Positions 7,723 to 16,489 of a stretch of DNA of 54,002 nt are shown in pieces; the first letter of the stretch is position 1; each line of letters begins with the position of its first letter. The stretch is from Deltaproteobacteria bacterium (lineage in GTDB: Bacteria; Chloroflexota; Dehalococcoidia; Dehalococcoidales; BS750m-G39). The stretch spans positions 1-54,002 of the forward strand of contig JAUVYB010000010.1 in assembly GCA_030603275.1 (NCBI GenBank), written 5' to 3'. The position numbers and the translations under genes were made by a program. The notes below the pieces were generated by a model. The model did not search any database, was not told the DNA's origin, and was given only the letters and a program-made list of their open reading frames with translations.

Positions 7723-8868
7723 ATGGCCAAACCAAAATTCAGGGAACTGCGGCGCTCCTACGGCTTTGACGAAGTCGCCATCGTCCCCGGCAACATCACC
7801 GTCAACCCGGACCAGACCAACATCGAACTCAAGATAGAAGGCTTCACCTTTACCATACCCGTTCTGGCGTCGGCCATGGACGGCGTGACGGATGTCAGGA
7901 CGGCCATCACCCTGAGCAAGCTGGGCGGGCTGGGGGTCATTCACCTAGAAGGGGTGCAGACCCGCTACGATAACCCCGATGACGTGCTGGCCGAAATCGC
8001 CCGCGCGCCAGCATCGGAAATTACCCCCCTCCTCCAGAAGGTCTACTCGGCGCCCATTAAAGAAAACCTCATCGGGGAAAGAATTCAGGCCATCAAAAAG
8101 GCGGGGGCGGTATGCGCCGCCTCGGTAACACCGGCCAACACCAAGCGCTTTGCCCCCCTCACCGCCGAAGCTGGGGCCGATATCCTGGTAGTCGCCTCCA
8201 CGGTGACCACGGCCAGGCACACCTCCAAAAGCTACGAGGGGCTGATCTTCCCCAAGCTGCGCAAGCTGGTATCGATGCCCATTATTGTCGGCAACTGTGT
8301 CAGCTACAGCTCCTGTCTGGAACTGATGCAGACCGGCATCTCGGCGGTTCTGGTAGGCGTGGGGCCGGGAGCGGCCTGCACCACACGGCAGGTACTGGGC
8401 GTAGGCGTCCCCCAGATAACGGCCACCATGGACTGCGCCATGGCCCGGGATGATTACTTCCGTGAATCGGGAAGGTACGTGCCCATAATCACCGACGGCG
8501 GCTTCCGCAACGGTGGAGATATCTGCAAAGCCGTCGCCGCCGGGGCTGACGGCGTCATGCTGGGCTCAGTTCTGGCTCAAGCCAAGGAGGCGCCGGGGCT
8601 GGGTTATCACTGGGGCATGGCCAATCCCCACCCGGCACTGCCCCGGGGAACGCGGATAAAGGTAGGCACCACCGGCACCATCGAGCAGATCCTCTTCGGC
8701 CCGGCATCGGTAACCGATGGCAGCCAGAACCTGGTGGGAGCGTTACGCACCGCCCTGGGTATCTGCGGCGCGTGCGATATTGCTGAAATGCATAAAGCGG
8801 AAATGGTCATTGCCCCGGCCATTACCACCGAGGGCAAATTCTGGCAGATGGCTCAGGGCAGACCCTAG
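7723..8868 (+). CDS. guaB3: GuaB3-type IMP dehydrogenase family protein
   Basis: The 381-residue TIM barrel has no CBS domains, matching the short GuaB3 branch rather than about 490-residue GuaB. Family blocks include [23 protein letters not shown] and the catalytic loop [15 protein letters not shown] with Cys219, then [23 protein letters not shown] and GADGVMLGS-type phosphate binding. GuaB converts IMP to XMP in guanine synthesis; GuaB3 members have been linked to IMP dehydrogenase or related purine reactions. The ATG at 7723 has AAGAAGG five bases before it, so the TTG at 7705 is rejected. It is convergent with the next gene, with a three-base gap. Confidence 0.9.
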   Translation: MAKPKFRELRRSYGFDEVAIVPGNITVNPDQTNIELKIEGFTFTIPVLASAMDGVTDVRTAITLSKLGGLGVIHLEGVQTRYDNPDDVLAEIARAPASEITPLLQKVYSAPIKENLIGERIQAIKKAGAVCAASVTPANTKRFAPLTAEAGADILVVASTVTTARHTSKSYEGLIFPKLRKLVSMPIIVGNCVSYSSCLELMQTGISAVLVGVGPGAACTTRQVLGVGVPQITATMDCAMARDDYFRESGRYVPIITDGGFRNGGDICKAVAAGADGVMLGSVLAQAKEAPGLGYHWGMANPHPALPRGTRIKVGTTGTIEQILFGPASVTDGSQNLVGALRTALGICGACDIAEMHKAEMVIAPAITTEGKFWQMAQGRP

Positions 8869-8871
8869 AGG

Positions 8872-9633
8872 CTACTCCTCCTCCCCTTCTTCTTCCTCTT
8901 CGGATACCACGCCCGTCTCCACACCCATACGGGGCAACAGAGGCCCGGCTTTATTTCGCTTTTCCCGTGACGGCACGGGCAGTTTATCCAGCATCTGGCG
9001 TATCCCGGCTATTTTCCCCTCAACTCCGGCCTTGACCACCACCCCCCTCACCCCAGCCTCCCAGAGCGCCGCCAGCTCACCGGAGGTCACCTCCGGAGGC
9101 ATCAGAACAAGCAGTGGTTTGCTCAAAATATTAACACAGCGCTGGAAGAGCATAAGATGATGCCAGGTAAGAAACTGTTTATCTTCGGCGGCAATAAGCA
9201 CCGCGTCTACCGGCAGGCTATCAATTGCCTTCAATAACCCCGGCTCGAGCCACGGCTCGATCTCCAGAATTTTACCCGTCTCTTCATCACCAGGCATGGC
9301 CAGCGCCACCTTTTCTGCCGGAAAAACGATAAAATCACCCCCCACCTTTCCTGCCCCCTCCTTGCCGATTTCTTTCAACCAACCGCCCCAGGGAATATCG
9401 GGTACCGCCCGAGACATTTGCTCAAGGGCTTTCGCCCCGGAGCCTGGCTTGGCCGCTGACAGCAACCCGGCGTCGGCCCCGGCCACAATATCAGCCAGGT
9501 GCCCGGCATCACCCTGAGGAACAACGGCAACCAATAGCATCCTCGGTTTAGACGGCGCCATTGCCGCCGCCCGGAAGCCCATCGGCTGCCTGCTATGTGA
9601 AACATGCTTTAATTTATCAACAAGCTTGCTCAT
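8872..9633 (-). CDS. Conserved hypothetical protein with acidic tail
   Basis: The roughly 253-residue protein starts MSKLVDKLKHVSHSR and ends in a run of glutamates. I do not recognise a named family. Alternating beta strands and helices (LLVAVVPQG; DAGLLSAA; DAVLIAAEDKQ; PLLVLMPPEV; GVRGVVVKAG) suggest a TIM-barrel-like or Rossmann-like fold. No catalytic motif is obvious and no transmembrane segment is present. The start could also be the in-frame ATG at 9654; neither has a good ribosome site. It faces guaB3 tail to tail and has no operon partner. Confidence 0.65.
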   Translation of the reverse strand: MSKLVDKLKHVSHSRQPMGFRAAAMAPSKPRMLLVAVVPQGDAGHLADIVAGADAGLLSAAKPGSGAKALEQMSRAVPDIPWGGWLKEIGKEGAGKVGGDFIVFPAEKVALAMPGDEETGKILEIEPWLEPGLLKAIDSLPVDAVLIAAEDKQFLTWHHLMLFQRCVNILSKPLLVLMPPEVTSGELAALWEAGVRGVVVKAGVEGKIAGIRQMLDKLPVPSREKRNKAGPLLPRMGVETGVVSEEEEEGEEE

Positions 9634-9795
9634 TCGGCCACGTCCAGTCCCCATATTTTAGACAAATCCTTGTAGAAATCGGGCTACGGGAAATCAGGGC
9701 TCATCTCCATGTTAAGACGGGTATAGTTATGCTCCAGTTTTTCCCCGTAGCTGTCATATTGCTTAACTGATATCACGTGACTTGCCCCCTGAAAA

Positions 9796-9871
9796 TGGTG
9801 GAGCTGAGGGGACTCGAACCCCTGACTTCCTCCTTGCAAAGGAGGCGCTCTCCCGGCTGAGCTACAGCCCC
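9796..9871 (-). tRNA. tRNA-Ala (anticodon TGC)
   Basis: Read on the minus strand, a complete cloverleaf starts GGGGCTGTAGCTCAG, with anticodon loop CTTTGCAAG flanked by CTCC/GGAG, T-arm GGGGTTCGAGTCCCC, and an encoded 3' CCA. The length is 76 bases. The TGC anticodon reads alanine codons. Confidence 0.97.
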
Positions 9872-9949
9872 ACCCATCAAAAGGCATTATAGCAATAAGG
9901 CCACTCCTTAGCAATTTGCCTCTTGCCGCCGACGTGCTAAAATGGGTAA

Positions 9950-10774
9950 ATGGCTCTAGCTCATATCATTATCCTGCTGGCAACCGGCGTAGTCGTCGGC
10001 TTTGCCGGCGGTCTGCTCGGCCTGGGCGGCGCCTTCATCATGACACCGGTTCAGTACCTAATTTTCACCGCCATGGGCCTCCCCACCGATGTCGCCATCA
10101 AGCTGGCTTTCGGTACCAGTATGCTGGTGGTGCTGCCCCTGGCCGCCAGCGGCGCCTGGAGGCACAGCATCAAGGGGGCGGTATGGTGGAAACCCGCTTT
10201 CATTATGGGCGGCATCGGATTAGCCTGTGCCTTTGGCGGGGCAACACTGGCCACCCACCTCCCCGGCACCGCCTTAAAGATAGCCTTTGGCGCCATCGTC
10301 CTGCTCAGCGCCATCAGGATGCTCACCGCCCGGGAACCCAGGGTAGAAGCCGAACCCAGAGAAAACCCCTGGCTGTGGGCAGCCTGGGGTATACCGGTCG
10401 GCCTCTTAAGCGGTATCCTCGGCGTCGGCGGCGGCATACTGATGATTCCGGTGATGGTGCTGGCGCTCAGGTTCAGGATGCATAACGCCGTGGCCACCTC
10501 CCTGGCGGTAATGCTCTTCACCAGCATCGGCGGTATCATCGGCTACATCACAAACGGTCTGGACGTTCCCGGACTGCCTGCCTACTCTATAGGCTATGTC
10601 AATCTGCCGTCTTGGCTGCTGCTGGCAATTACCAGCGTGGGCATGGCGCAGGTTGGCGCCATCACCGCCCACAAGCTGCCCGCCCGACAACTTAAATATA
10701 TCTTCATTGTGGTGATGTTCTATATTGGGCTGAAGATGCTCGGCGTCTTCGAATGGCTGGGCTGGCCGCTCTAA
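9950..10774 (+). CDS. TauE/SafE-family sulfite/organosulfonate exporter
   Basis: The 274-residue, eight-helix membrane protein has two homologous halves, each with the family glycine signature: GFAGGLLGLGGAFIMTPVQ near residue 18 and GLLSGILGVGGGILMIPVM near residue 142. TauE/SafE proteins export sulfite, sulfoacetate or related C2 anions, or may import anions. Length is typical. The neighbours (tRNA-Ala upstream, a convergent ATPase downstream) give no substrate hint. The ATG at 9950 begins immediately at the first helix. Confidence 0.88.
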   Translation: MALAHIIILLATGVVVGFAGGLLGLGGAFIMTPVQYLIFTAMGLPTDVAIKLAFGTSMLVVLPLAASGAWRHSIKGAVWWKPAFIMGGIGLACAFGGATLATHLPGTALKIAFGAIVLLSAIRMLTAREPRVEAEPRENPWLWAAWGIPVGLLSGILGVGGGILMIPVMVLALRFRMHNAVATSLAVMLFTSIGGIIGYITNGLDVPGLPAYSIGYVNLPSWLLLAITSVGMAQVGAITAHKLPARQLKYIFIVVMFYIGLKMLGVFEWLGWPL

Positions 10775-10780
10775 AGCCGG

Positions 10781-11755
10781 CTATATCGGGTAGGCGCCGC
10801 AGGTGCGGCAAAAGGTAGCTTTCTCTTTAACACCCGCGCCACACTGGGGACATTTCCTGGCACCGCTACTGCTGGCAGAAGGTAAGCCGACTAACTCCCG
10901 GTAAATCTGGTAGTAGTGAAGGTGCTCCTTATCCCTGATGACCACCCCGTCTTCCTTAAGGTATTTATCCTTCTGCCGGTTAAACTCGGAATCCGGGATT
11001 CTAGAATCAAAGATCCATGGCAGCATGGTGGTGCCGGTGCCCACCTCTATCGGCACCTTAACCCTCCAGGAGATTTCCCGGGGTATAATCTTCTCGGAAG
11101 CTTTACGCAGCACCCACTTGCCCCACACCTGCCCGCCCTCGCCCTTGACCTTTAAGCGCACATCCAGATTTTCGGCCAGGGTCTTGAACCTGGGGTCTAA
11201 GAACGGAAGCCTGGCCTCAACCCCGAGGTCTTCGGCCAGATAGACTGAAGAAAATCTCATGTTGGCCCACAGCTTTTGAAGCTCTGCCTCCAGCTCCGCC
11301 CGGTCCAGCCCGAAGAGAAAGCTGTAACCGCCGAAAAGCTCGTCGGCGCCGTCCCCGGTCATAAAGGTCTTCAACCCCCGCTGCTTCCCCACCTTCAGGG
11401 CGACATAGATAGCGGCGCCGTTGCGGATTTCCATGGGGTCAAACGACCTCATCACCCTGATTGAAGCACGGAGGCCTTCGTTAAGCTCGTCCTCCCCGAA
11501 ATAGTGGATATGGTGCTCTAGCTTAAGCTGGCTGGCCACCAGCCGGGCGTAGCCGACGTCCGGTGTCGGGGCGCCGCGCATGGCCACGGTGATACAGCTC
11601 AGTTTAGTGTACCTTGAAGCCAGGCAGGCCAGCAGCGTAGTGTCCAGCCCCCCGGAGAGCAGCATCCCGTCGGTCAGGTTGCGCTTGACGCTCTCTTCCA
11701 GGGCTTGAACAATAACGCCGTAGTTAAAAGACAGCGATTGATAGTTGGAAAACAT
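10781..11755 (-). CDS. Asparagine-synthase-like ATP pyrophosphatase with C-terminal zinc ribbon
   Basis: The 324-residue protein has the PP-loop LSGGLDTTLLA near residue 33 and the second synthetase motif TGDGADELFGGYSF near residue 129, both hallmarks of the AsnB/beta-lactam-synthetase ATP domain. The N-terminal glutaminase domain of normal asparagine synthetase is absent, so it would need free ammonia or another amine. A zinc ribbon closes the protein (KCPQCGAGV...FCRTCGAYP). These features suggest an amidating or adenylating enzyme of unknown substrate rather than a standard AsnB. A CsaA-like stub and a nuclease gene lie just upstream on the same strand. Confidence 0.82.
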   Translation of the reverse strand: MFSNYQSLSFNYGVIVQALEESVKRNLTDGMLLSGGLDTTLLACLASRYTKLSCITVAMRGAPTPDVGYARLVASQLKLEHHIHYFGEDELNEGLRASIRVMRSFDPMEIRNGAAIYVALKVGKQRGLKTFMTGDGADELFGGYSFLFGLDRAELEAELQKLWANMRFSSVYLAEDLGVEARLPFLDPRFKTLAENLDVRLKVKGEGGQVWGKWVLRKASEKIIPREISWRVKVPIEVGTGTTMLPWIFDSRIPDSEFNRQKDKYLKEDGVVIRDKEHLHYYQIYRELVGLPSASSSGARKCPQCGAGVKEKATFCRTCGAYPI

Positions 11756-11771
11756 CTACTCCGTCATCTTT

Positions 11772-11828
11772 CTAGTAAACCCGCCCCACCCTCATATCCA
11801 CCTTAAGAAAATCGTCAAAGGCAATCAT
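11772..11828 (-). pseudogene. N-terminal stub of a CsaA-like tRNA-binding protein
   Basis: Between the nuclease and the asparagine-synthase-like gene an 18-codon frame reads MIAFDDFLKVDMRVGRVY then stop. This matches the start of CsaA / MetRS-C-like tRNA-binding proteins (…EDFLKxDIRVGxV…). The remaining 90 or so residues are missing, and no continuation is visible in other frames. It looks like a deletion scar. Confidence 0.55.
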
Positions 11829-11832
11829 AAAG

Positions 11833-12981
11833 CTACTCCTCCTCCACCAGCCGCCTCGGCCAGAACTGGGGATAGCTGGCCACGACCTGCTTTAAGGCTT
11901 CCAGCTTATTCCTGATATCCTTAGCTACCGCCTCGTCGCTGATTAACTCCTTAAGCCTGGCCGAATCAAGGCTGAGCACCCTGTCCAGCAGCCCCGCCGG
12001 CTCCAGCAGCGCCCTCACCTCCTCCTCATTGAAACCGGTCTTCTCCACCAGCTTGTAGGTCAGAGCGTGCTCGGCTCCATAGACCCGGTTCAGCCCCTCC
12101 GCCAGGCAGAAATCAGCCAGCCCCTGTTTTATCTCATTAAGCTCCAGCTGCAGCTCCTTTATCTGGCTCTGCAGGGAAACGTAGCGCTCCACCACCCCGG
12201 CCACCGCCACCTCCCCGGAAATCCCCACCTCTTTCACCTCAGGCACAAACTTATGCCGGTAGTAGGGGCAGTGCTCGGGGAAATCGCAGGGACAGCGCTC
12301 GCCCTCAATAGCGGGGAACCTTCCGGCGGCAATGCTCTCGGCCACCTCCAGCACCAGCCTTCTGGCCTCTTCAATCCGGGCCTCCTCCCGGGGCGGGCAG
12401 CTGCAGGGGGTGTTGGTGCGAAAGTGGTAGAGGGTGAGCCTCTCCACGGGCAGGAACCAGGACTGGGCCACCGCCATCTGGTACAGGGTAAGCTGGAGGT
12501 TCCGGGCCAGATAGTCATTGGTAAACAGCTCCCGGTCGGTCTTGTAGTCAACGATAGCCAGCCCGCCGCTGTCCAGCTTATCGATGCGGTCGATAAAGCC
12601 CCGCAGCTTTATCCCCTCGATATTAATATTAAACATCCACTCCACGGCTATCGGCATTCTGAAACCGGGGTTGTGAATCTCCCAGAACCTGGCCAGCATC
12701 TCCCGCCCGTAGGTCTTATAGTTGGCTTCCTCTTCGGCCGACTCATAGCCCGCTGAGAGCCAGTTCTTTTCGTAATATTGAAGCAGTTCCTCCAGCGACG
12801 GCGGCGGCGGAACTTTAACCTTAAAGAAATACTCGGCGCAGGCGTGCATGGTGGTGCCGAAGCTGAAATAGCCCTTATACTTAGTCTCCAGGCGGTCAAT
12901 ATACTGGAGCTTATAGCACAGGGGGCAGGTCTGGTACAGGGAAATCTGGCTGTAGCTCAAGGGTCTCAATATCTTCCTCAC
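11833..12981 (-). CDS. PD-(D/E)XK nuclease of the RecB/AddB-C type with Fe-S cysteines
   Basis: The 382-residue protein has the RecB-nuclease pattern: SYSQISLYQTCPLCYKLQYID at the start, GFIDRIDKL (catalytic Asp) near residue 134, and LAIVDYKTDREL (the D-x-K core, with QLTLYQMAV following). Cysteines at the N-terminus (QTCPLC) and after the core (CPCDFPEHCPYY) can hold a 4Fe-4S cluster as in AddB and Cas4. A coiled-coil tail (about 265-330) follows. No CRISPR array or helicase gene is next to it, so it is a stand-alone exonuclease-like protein, probably for DNA repair. The CsaA-like stub starts four bases beyond its stop. Confidence 0.85.
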   Translation of the reverse strand: MRKILRPLSYSQISLYQTCPLCYKLQYIDRLETKYKGYFSFGTTMHACAEYFFKVKVPPPPSLEELLQYYEKNWLSAGYESAEEEANYKTYGREMLARFWEIHNPGFRMPIAVEWMFNINIEGIKLRGFIDRIDKLDSGGLAIVDYKTDRELFTNDYLARNLQLTLYQMAVAQSWFLPVERLTLYHFRTNTPCSCPPREEARIEEARRLVLEVAESIAAGRFPAIEGERCPCDFPEHCPYYRHKFVPEVKEVGISGEVAVAGVVERYVSLQSQIKELQLELNEIKQGLADFCLAEGLNRVYGAEHALTYKLVEKTGFNEEEVRALLEPAGLLDRVLSLDSARLKELISDEAVAKDIRNKLEALKQVVASYPQFWPRRLVEEE

Positions 12982-13057
12982 CGCTATTATAGACTTTTCA
13001 CAGTAATGGCGCTAGCCTTGATATTTACCGCCCAATCAATTAGCATTAGACCTGTCC

Positions 13058-13750
13058 ATGGAACAGGTATCGCTTTTAGTCGCCTTCGGCGCCGGGCTGC
13101 TGTCTTTCCTCACCCCCTGCGTCCTGCCCCTGGTGCCGGTATATCTGGCCACCGTCTGCGGCCCGGAAATACTGGAGCCTGGGACCGATAAGAAACGCCT
13201 GCCCCTGTTTTTCCACTCACTCAGCTTTGTCGCCGGCTTCACCCTGGTCTTTACCATCCTCGGTGCCAGCGTCGGTCTGCTCGGCTTCGCTATCGGCGCC
13301 ACTCTGGCGCTGACCCAGACCATAGCCGGCGGCCTGCTCATCGCCTTCGGCGTGTTTCTGCTGGCCTCCCTCAAAATCCCCTGGCTCAACTACGAGAAAC
13401 GGCTGGCGCCGTCGGCAGGCGCCACCACCGGCTACCTGCGCTCACTCATCATCGGCGCCATCTTCTCCCTGGCCTGGACCCCATGTGTCGGCCCCATACT
13501 GGGCGGCATCCTCACCCTGGCCTGGAGCTCGGAGACCGCCTGGCAGGGAGCCGCCCTGCTGGCTGTTTATTCTCTGGGGCTGGGCCTCCCCTTCCTCATT
13601 ATCGGCGCCGCCTTCGACTCCCTCCGCCCCTTGCTGCGGCGCATCCACCGCTACTCCACCTGGAGCTATATTATAAGCGGCCTGCTGCTCATCGCCGTCG
13701 GCATCCTCATCCTCACCGGCAACCTTAGCTGGCTTCAGGGCGGTATTTAG
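13058..13750 (+). CDS. ccdA: CcdA-type thiol-disulfide transmembrane transporter
   Basis: The 230-residue, six-helix membrane protein shows the two reactive cysteines of CcdA/DsbD-beta in repeated context: FLTPCVLPLVP near residue 22 and LAWTPCVGPILGG near residue 146. CcdA passes electrons from cytoplasmic thioredoxin across the membrane to outer partners. The TlpA-like lipoprotein 23 bases downstream is the obvious acceptor. The start at 13058 is just before the first helix. Together they keep secreted or haem-binding thiols reduced. Confidence 0.93.
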   Translation: MEQVSLLVAFGAGLLSFLTPCVLPLVPVYLATVCGPEILEPGTDKKRLPLFFHSLSFVAGFTLVFTILGASVGLLGFAIGATLALTQTIAGGLLIAFGVFLLASLKIPWLNYEKRLAPSAGATTGYLRSLIIGAIFSLAWTPCVGPILGGILTLAWSSETAWQGAALLAVYSLGLGLPFLIIGAAFDSLRPLLRRIHRYSTWSYIISGLLLIAVGILILTGNLSWLQGGI

Positions 13751-13773
13751 GGTAAAATTAGAAAGGGTTAGCC

Positions 13774-14277
13774 ATGAAAAAGAAGCTAACGGCAATACTG
13801 GCCATAGTGCTGGTTCTGGGCGTAGTAGCCACTTCCTGCCCGGCCGAAGCTCCGGCTCCGGAGGTAGGCAAGCAAGCGCCCGACTTACAGCTCAACACCC
13901 CTGGCGGGCAAAGCATCGCTCTCAGCGAGCTCAAGGGCACGCCGGTACTGCTCAACTTCTGGGCGACCTGGTGCGGCCCCTGCCGCCACGAAATGCCCTT
14001 TTTGCAGCAGATTTATGACGAACGGCCGGAAGAGACGCTGGTGCTGCTGACCATCAATATTCAAGAAAGCTCTTCACAGGTAGTCCAGTTCATGCAGAGT
14101 GAGGGGTTTTCCTTTACCGTCCTGCTTGACAGCAACGGAAACGTAGCCCAGAGGTACAATATTCACGGCATCCCCACCACCTTCTTCATTGATAAAGACG
14201 GCGTAATTCAGGAAATTAAGATTGGCGCTTTCCAGAGCAAGGCGGATATAGAAACTATCTTAAACCGGCTCGACTAG
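13774..14277 (+). CDS. TlpA/ResA-like membrane-anchored thioredoxin
   Basis: The 167-residue protein has a hydrophobic N-terminal segment followed by a lipobox-like ATSC and a proline-rich linker. It then has a thioredoxin/AhpC-type domain with the active site WATWCGPCRHEM and the cis-proline context GIPTTFFIDKDG. The exported domain would receive electrons from CcdA encoded just upstream (23-base gap) and reduce apocytochromes or other disulfides on the outside. A ribosome site AAAGGG lies before the ATG. ResA-type proteins have similar length. Confidence 0.92.
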   Translation: MKKKLTAILAIVLVLGVVATSCPAEAPAPEVGKQAPDLQLNTPGGQSIALSELKGTPVLLNFWATWCGPCRHEMPFLQQIYDERPEETLVLLTINIQESSSQVVQFMQSEGFSFTVLLDSNGNVAQRYNIHGIPTTFFIDKDGVIQEIKIGAFQSKADIETILNRLD

Positions 14278-14300
14278 AGACGGCCAACGGAGGTTTAGCT

Positions 14301-14612
14301 ATGAGCGATATTTTAGACGAAGCCTATGCCATAGCCCAGTGCAAGGACTGCCCCTGGTACAAGGCCTGCGTCACGCCGATGAAGTTCAGCGCCGAAGACA
14401 TCCGCCGCCAGCTGGAATCCTCGGCGTCGGGGATGGATGTAGCCCAGCAGGCAGACCTGGGGATGCAGAATTTGCTCTCCAGCATGGCCAGTGCCGCCCA
14501 GAACTCCCTTCTGGAAGGGTGTCCCATCTTCATCGAGCGCCTGCGCGCCGATCCCAAGCTCGCCCAACGCTTAAAGCAGCTCATGCAAAACTGGGGCAAA
14601 GAAGAGCAATAA
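14301..14612 (+). CDS. Small conserved hypothetical protein with cysteine motif
   Basis: The 103-residue soluble protein has N-terminal cysteines in CKDCPWYKAC and a lone cysteine near residue 73 (EGCPIFIER), together able to hold a metal. The remainder is helical. It lies 23 bases after the thioredoxin-like gene with its own ribosome site (GGAGG), so it is the third gene of the ccdA unit and may be a redox or metal accessory of that system. I do not recognise a named family. Confidence 0.7.
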   Translation: MSDILDEAYAIAQCKDCPWYKACVTPMKFSAEDIRRQLESSASGMDVAQQADLGMQNLLSSMASAAQNSLLEGCPIFIERLRADPKLAQRLKQLMQNWGKEEQ

Positions 14613-14716
14613 AAAAGCAGGCCAGAGACAGCTATGCCAACTTAACAAATACTAGCTACGGTGATATCCCGGAAAAAACAAAGACGTAAACAGAAGGTTA
14701 GCTTAGTATAGCTGAT

Positions 14717-14770
14717 ATGTTCAGACTGGATGGTAAAGTGGCCGTGGTTATTGGTGGAGGAGGTGGCATC
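14717..14770 (+). pseudogene. N-terminal stub of a short-chain dehydrogenase (SDR)
   Basis: Eighteen codons read MFRLDGKVAVVIGGGGGI, the classic start of an SDR with the TGxxxGIG-type NAD(P)-binding loop. After that the frame departs from the family and runs through unrelated sequence into the antisense end of the acyl-CoA dehydrogenase gene. The body of the gene is lost, which marks a deletion or inversion breakpoint. Confidence 0.6.
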
Positions 14771-14801
14771 AATTACTTCCGGCAGGGCTTGCCTCTATTT
14801 A

Positions 14802-15983
14802 TTATTCTCTCGGTAATTTTAGACCAATACCAGCAATTACGTTCTTTAAGACTTCCGAAGTCCCGGCAGCTATAGTCATTCCTATAGACGATAGATATAA
14901 ATGTTCAAACCACCCATGTAAAGGTGCCCTGCTATCCTTCTTGTCAAGCTGACCATACAACCCCAATAACTCCACAGCTACACTAGCGGCACGCTTAAGC
15001 AGTTCGGTGCTATATAATCGCGACGCAGCAGCATCATAAGCTGTAGCTGTCCCCTTATCATGCAGCCAGGCTAATCGGTAACAGATAAGCCACCCAATCT
15101 CAGCCTCTACCTTTAATTTAGCTAATGTCTGTCTACTATTTCCCCACTGCCTCTGGGGATTAGCTTTTATATACTCTACCAGTCGCTCAATCAGGCTCTG
15201 TGCCACGGTAACCGGGCCAATGGCGATGCGCTCGTAACTAAGCATCGTTTGCACCACTTTCCACCCTTCATTTTCCCCACCGACAAGGTTCTCTTTCGGC
15301 ACCCTGGCGTCCTCAAAGAATATCTCAGCGAAGTCCGGCTCGCCCTGTATGTCAATTATAGGATTGACGGTAACTCCGGGTGTAGACAAATCAACCAGGA
15401 AAAAACTGATACCGCGGTGTCTCTTTAACTCCGGGGCAGTTCTAACCAGCAGACAACACCAGTCCGAATACTTGGCAAAGGTACTCCAGGTCTTCTGCCC
15501 GTTTATTATGTAGTCATTGTTGTCCCTGACAGCTTTTGTCTGAAGGGAAGCGAGGTCAGAACCGGCATCGGGTTCGGTGAACCCTTCACACCAAAACTCA
15601 TCTCCACTGGCAATAAGCTTAAGATGCCTCGCCTTTTGTTCTGCAGTACCATATTTGAATAGAGTAGGCGCCAGCATCTTGGCTCCAATAGCGTTATATC
15701 CCGGTGACCCCCGACGGGCTAATTCCTCTAAAAAGATAAGGTAATCCACGTAAGAGCAAGATTGGCCTCCATATTCCTTGGGCCAGAAGAGAGACAGCCA
15801 CCCCTTCCGGCCAAGCTTAAGTGCCATATCTCTAAAGACTTTCTCCCCGTTTTTACTGGGGGTGATTGTGTCATCTATTGCCGTCCCGATGTAATCCACC
15901 CAGTCCGATGGCAGCTCTTTATCCAGAAAGGAACGGACTTCTTGCCGGAATCTTTCTTGCTCCTCAGTGAATAGAAAGTCCAC
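14802..15983 (-). CDS. Acyl-CoA dehydrogenase
   Basis: The roughly 393-residue flavoprotein has an N-terminal helical domain (FTEEQERFRQEVRSFL), a central beta domain with GFTEPDAGSDLASLQTKA (FAD/substrate binding), and a C-terminal helical domain with YERIAIGPV and IAAGTSEVLKNVIA. The C-terminal stretch resembles the usual arrangement but the catalytic glutamate is not at the short-chain position I could pin. It oxidises an acyl-CoA to the enoyl-CoA, handing electrons to ETF. The start is taken as GTG at 15983 because AAAGGAG lies eight bases before it; an ATG further upstream has none. An SDR stub lies just past its stop. Confidence 0.9.
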   Translation of the reverse strand: MDFLFTEEQERFRQEVRSFLDKELPSDWVDYIGTAIDDTITPSKNGEKVFRDMALKLGRKGWLSLFWPKEYGGQSCSYVDYLIFLEELARRGSPGYNAIGAKMLAPTLFKYGTAEQKARHLKLIASGDEFWCEGFTEPDAGSDLASLQTKAVRDNNDYIINGQKTWSTFAKYSDWCCLLVRTAPELKRHRGISFFLVDLSTPGVTVNPIIDIQGEPDFAEIFFEDARVPKENLVGGENEGWKVVQTMLSYERIAIGPVTVAQSLIERLVEYIKANPQRQWGNSRQTLAKLKVEAEIGWLICYRLAWLHDKGTATAYDAAASRLYSTELLKRAASVAVELLGLYGQLDKKDSRAPLHGWFEHLYLSSIGMTIAAGTSEVLKNVIAGIGLKLPRE

Positions 15984-16138
15984 GTGATTTTCTCCTTTCC
16001 CTAAACGAAAACAAACCAAACAAGTCCCAAGTTAAACCTTCTCGGCAAAGCTACAGAAAGGAAAAGGCCCAGCATTCAAAAAGTTCAGGCAGGAACTATC
16101 GAACTAAGTTTGGGATACCACACGTAAAGAGGCCTTAA

Positions 16139-16312
16139 TTACAGCTGCTTGCCTTCCTTGAGGCGTTGTATCATTGGTGGAAAGATATCTGAATAAACAG
16201 TGCGGTAGGGACCATGTAGCATATTGGCTTCAATCCACTCCCCCACTTCTTTCCTGGCCGCCACCTTCCCGGCTTCCCGTGCTTCTCCCAAGGTCTTCTT
16301 TTCTGCGGTCAT
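16139..16312 (-). CDS. Small conserved-looking hypothetical protein (57 aa)
   Basis: The 57-codon frame starts MTAEKKTLGEAREAGKVAAR, with AAAGGAG about eight bases before the ATG, and ends in RLKEGKQL. It is rich in charged residues and probably helical, with a middle segment NMLHGPYRTVYSDIFPPMI. It lies between tRNA-Ile and the acyl-CoA dehydrogenase on the same strand. Family and function are unknown; the good ribosome site and amphipathic composition argue that it is real. Confidence 0.55.
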   Translation of the reverse strand: MTAEKKTLGEAREAGKVAARKEVGEWIEANMLHGPYRTVYSDIFPPMIQRLKEGKQL

Positions 16313-16336
16313 ATCAATACTCTCCTTTAGCTATCA

Positions 16337-16413
16337 TGGTGGGCCACTCTGGACTCGAACCAGAGACCCCAGTCTTATCAGGACTGTGCTCTAACCAACT
16401 GAGCTAGTGGCCC
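16337..16413 (-). tRNA. tRNA-Ile (anticodon GAT)
   Basis: Read on the minus strand, a full 77-base cloverleaf begins GGGCCACTAGCTCAG, has anticodon loop CTGATAA between CAGTC and GACTG, T-arm CTGGTTCGAGTCCAG and an encoded CCA. It lies about 650 bases downstream of the 16S gene, on the same strand but with a small gene and repeats between. Confidence 0.97.
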
Positions 16414-16489
16414 ATAGAACTCTTAATTTTACTTCAAATATTCGGGGTAAATCAAGTCGGTAACTATTTAGCACCCCACCCCAATTTTA

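Noticed and set aside
9684-9914. A minus-strand reading frame of 76 codons across the tRNA-Ala
   Set aside because: It reads through the tRNA gene (GCSSAGRAPPLQGG-type peptide), a common artefact.
11833-12981. Cas4, and thus a CRISPR locus
   Set aside because: The nuclease has the RecB/Cas4 fold features, but no repeat array or other cas gene is in the window, and length fits AddB-C-like proteins better.
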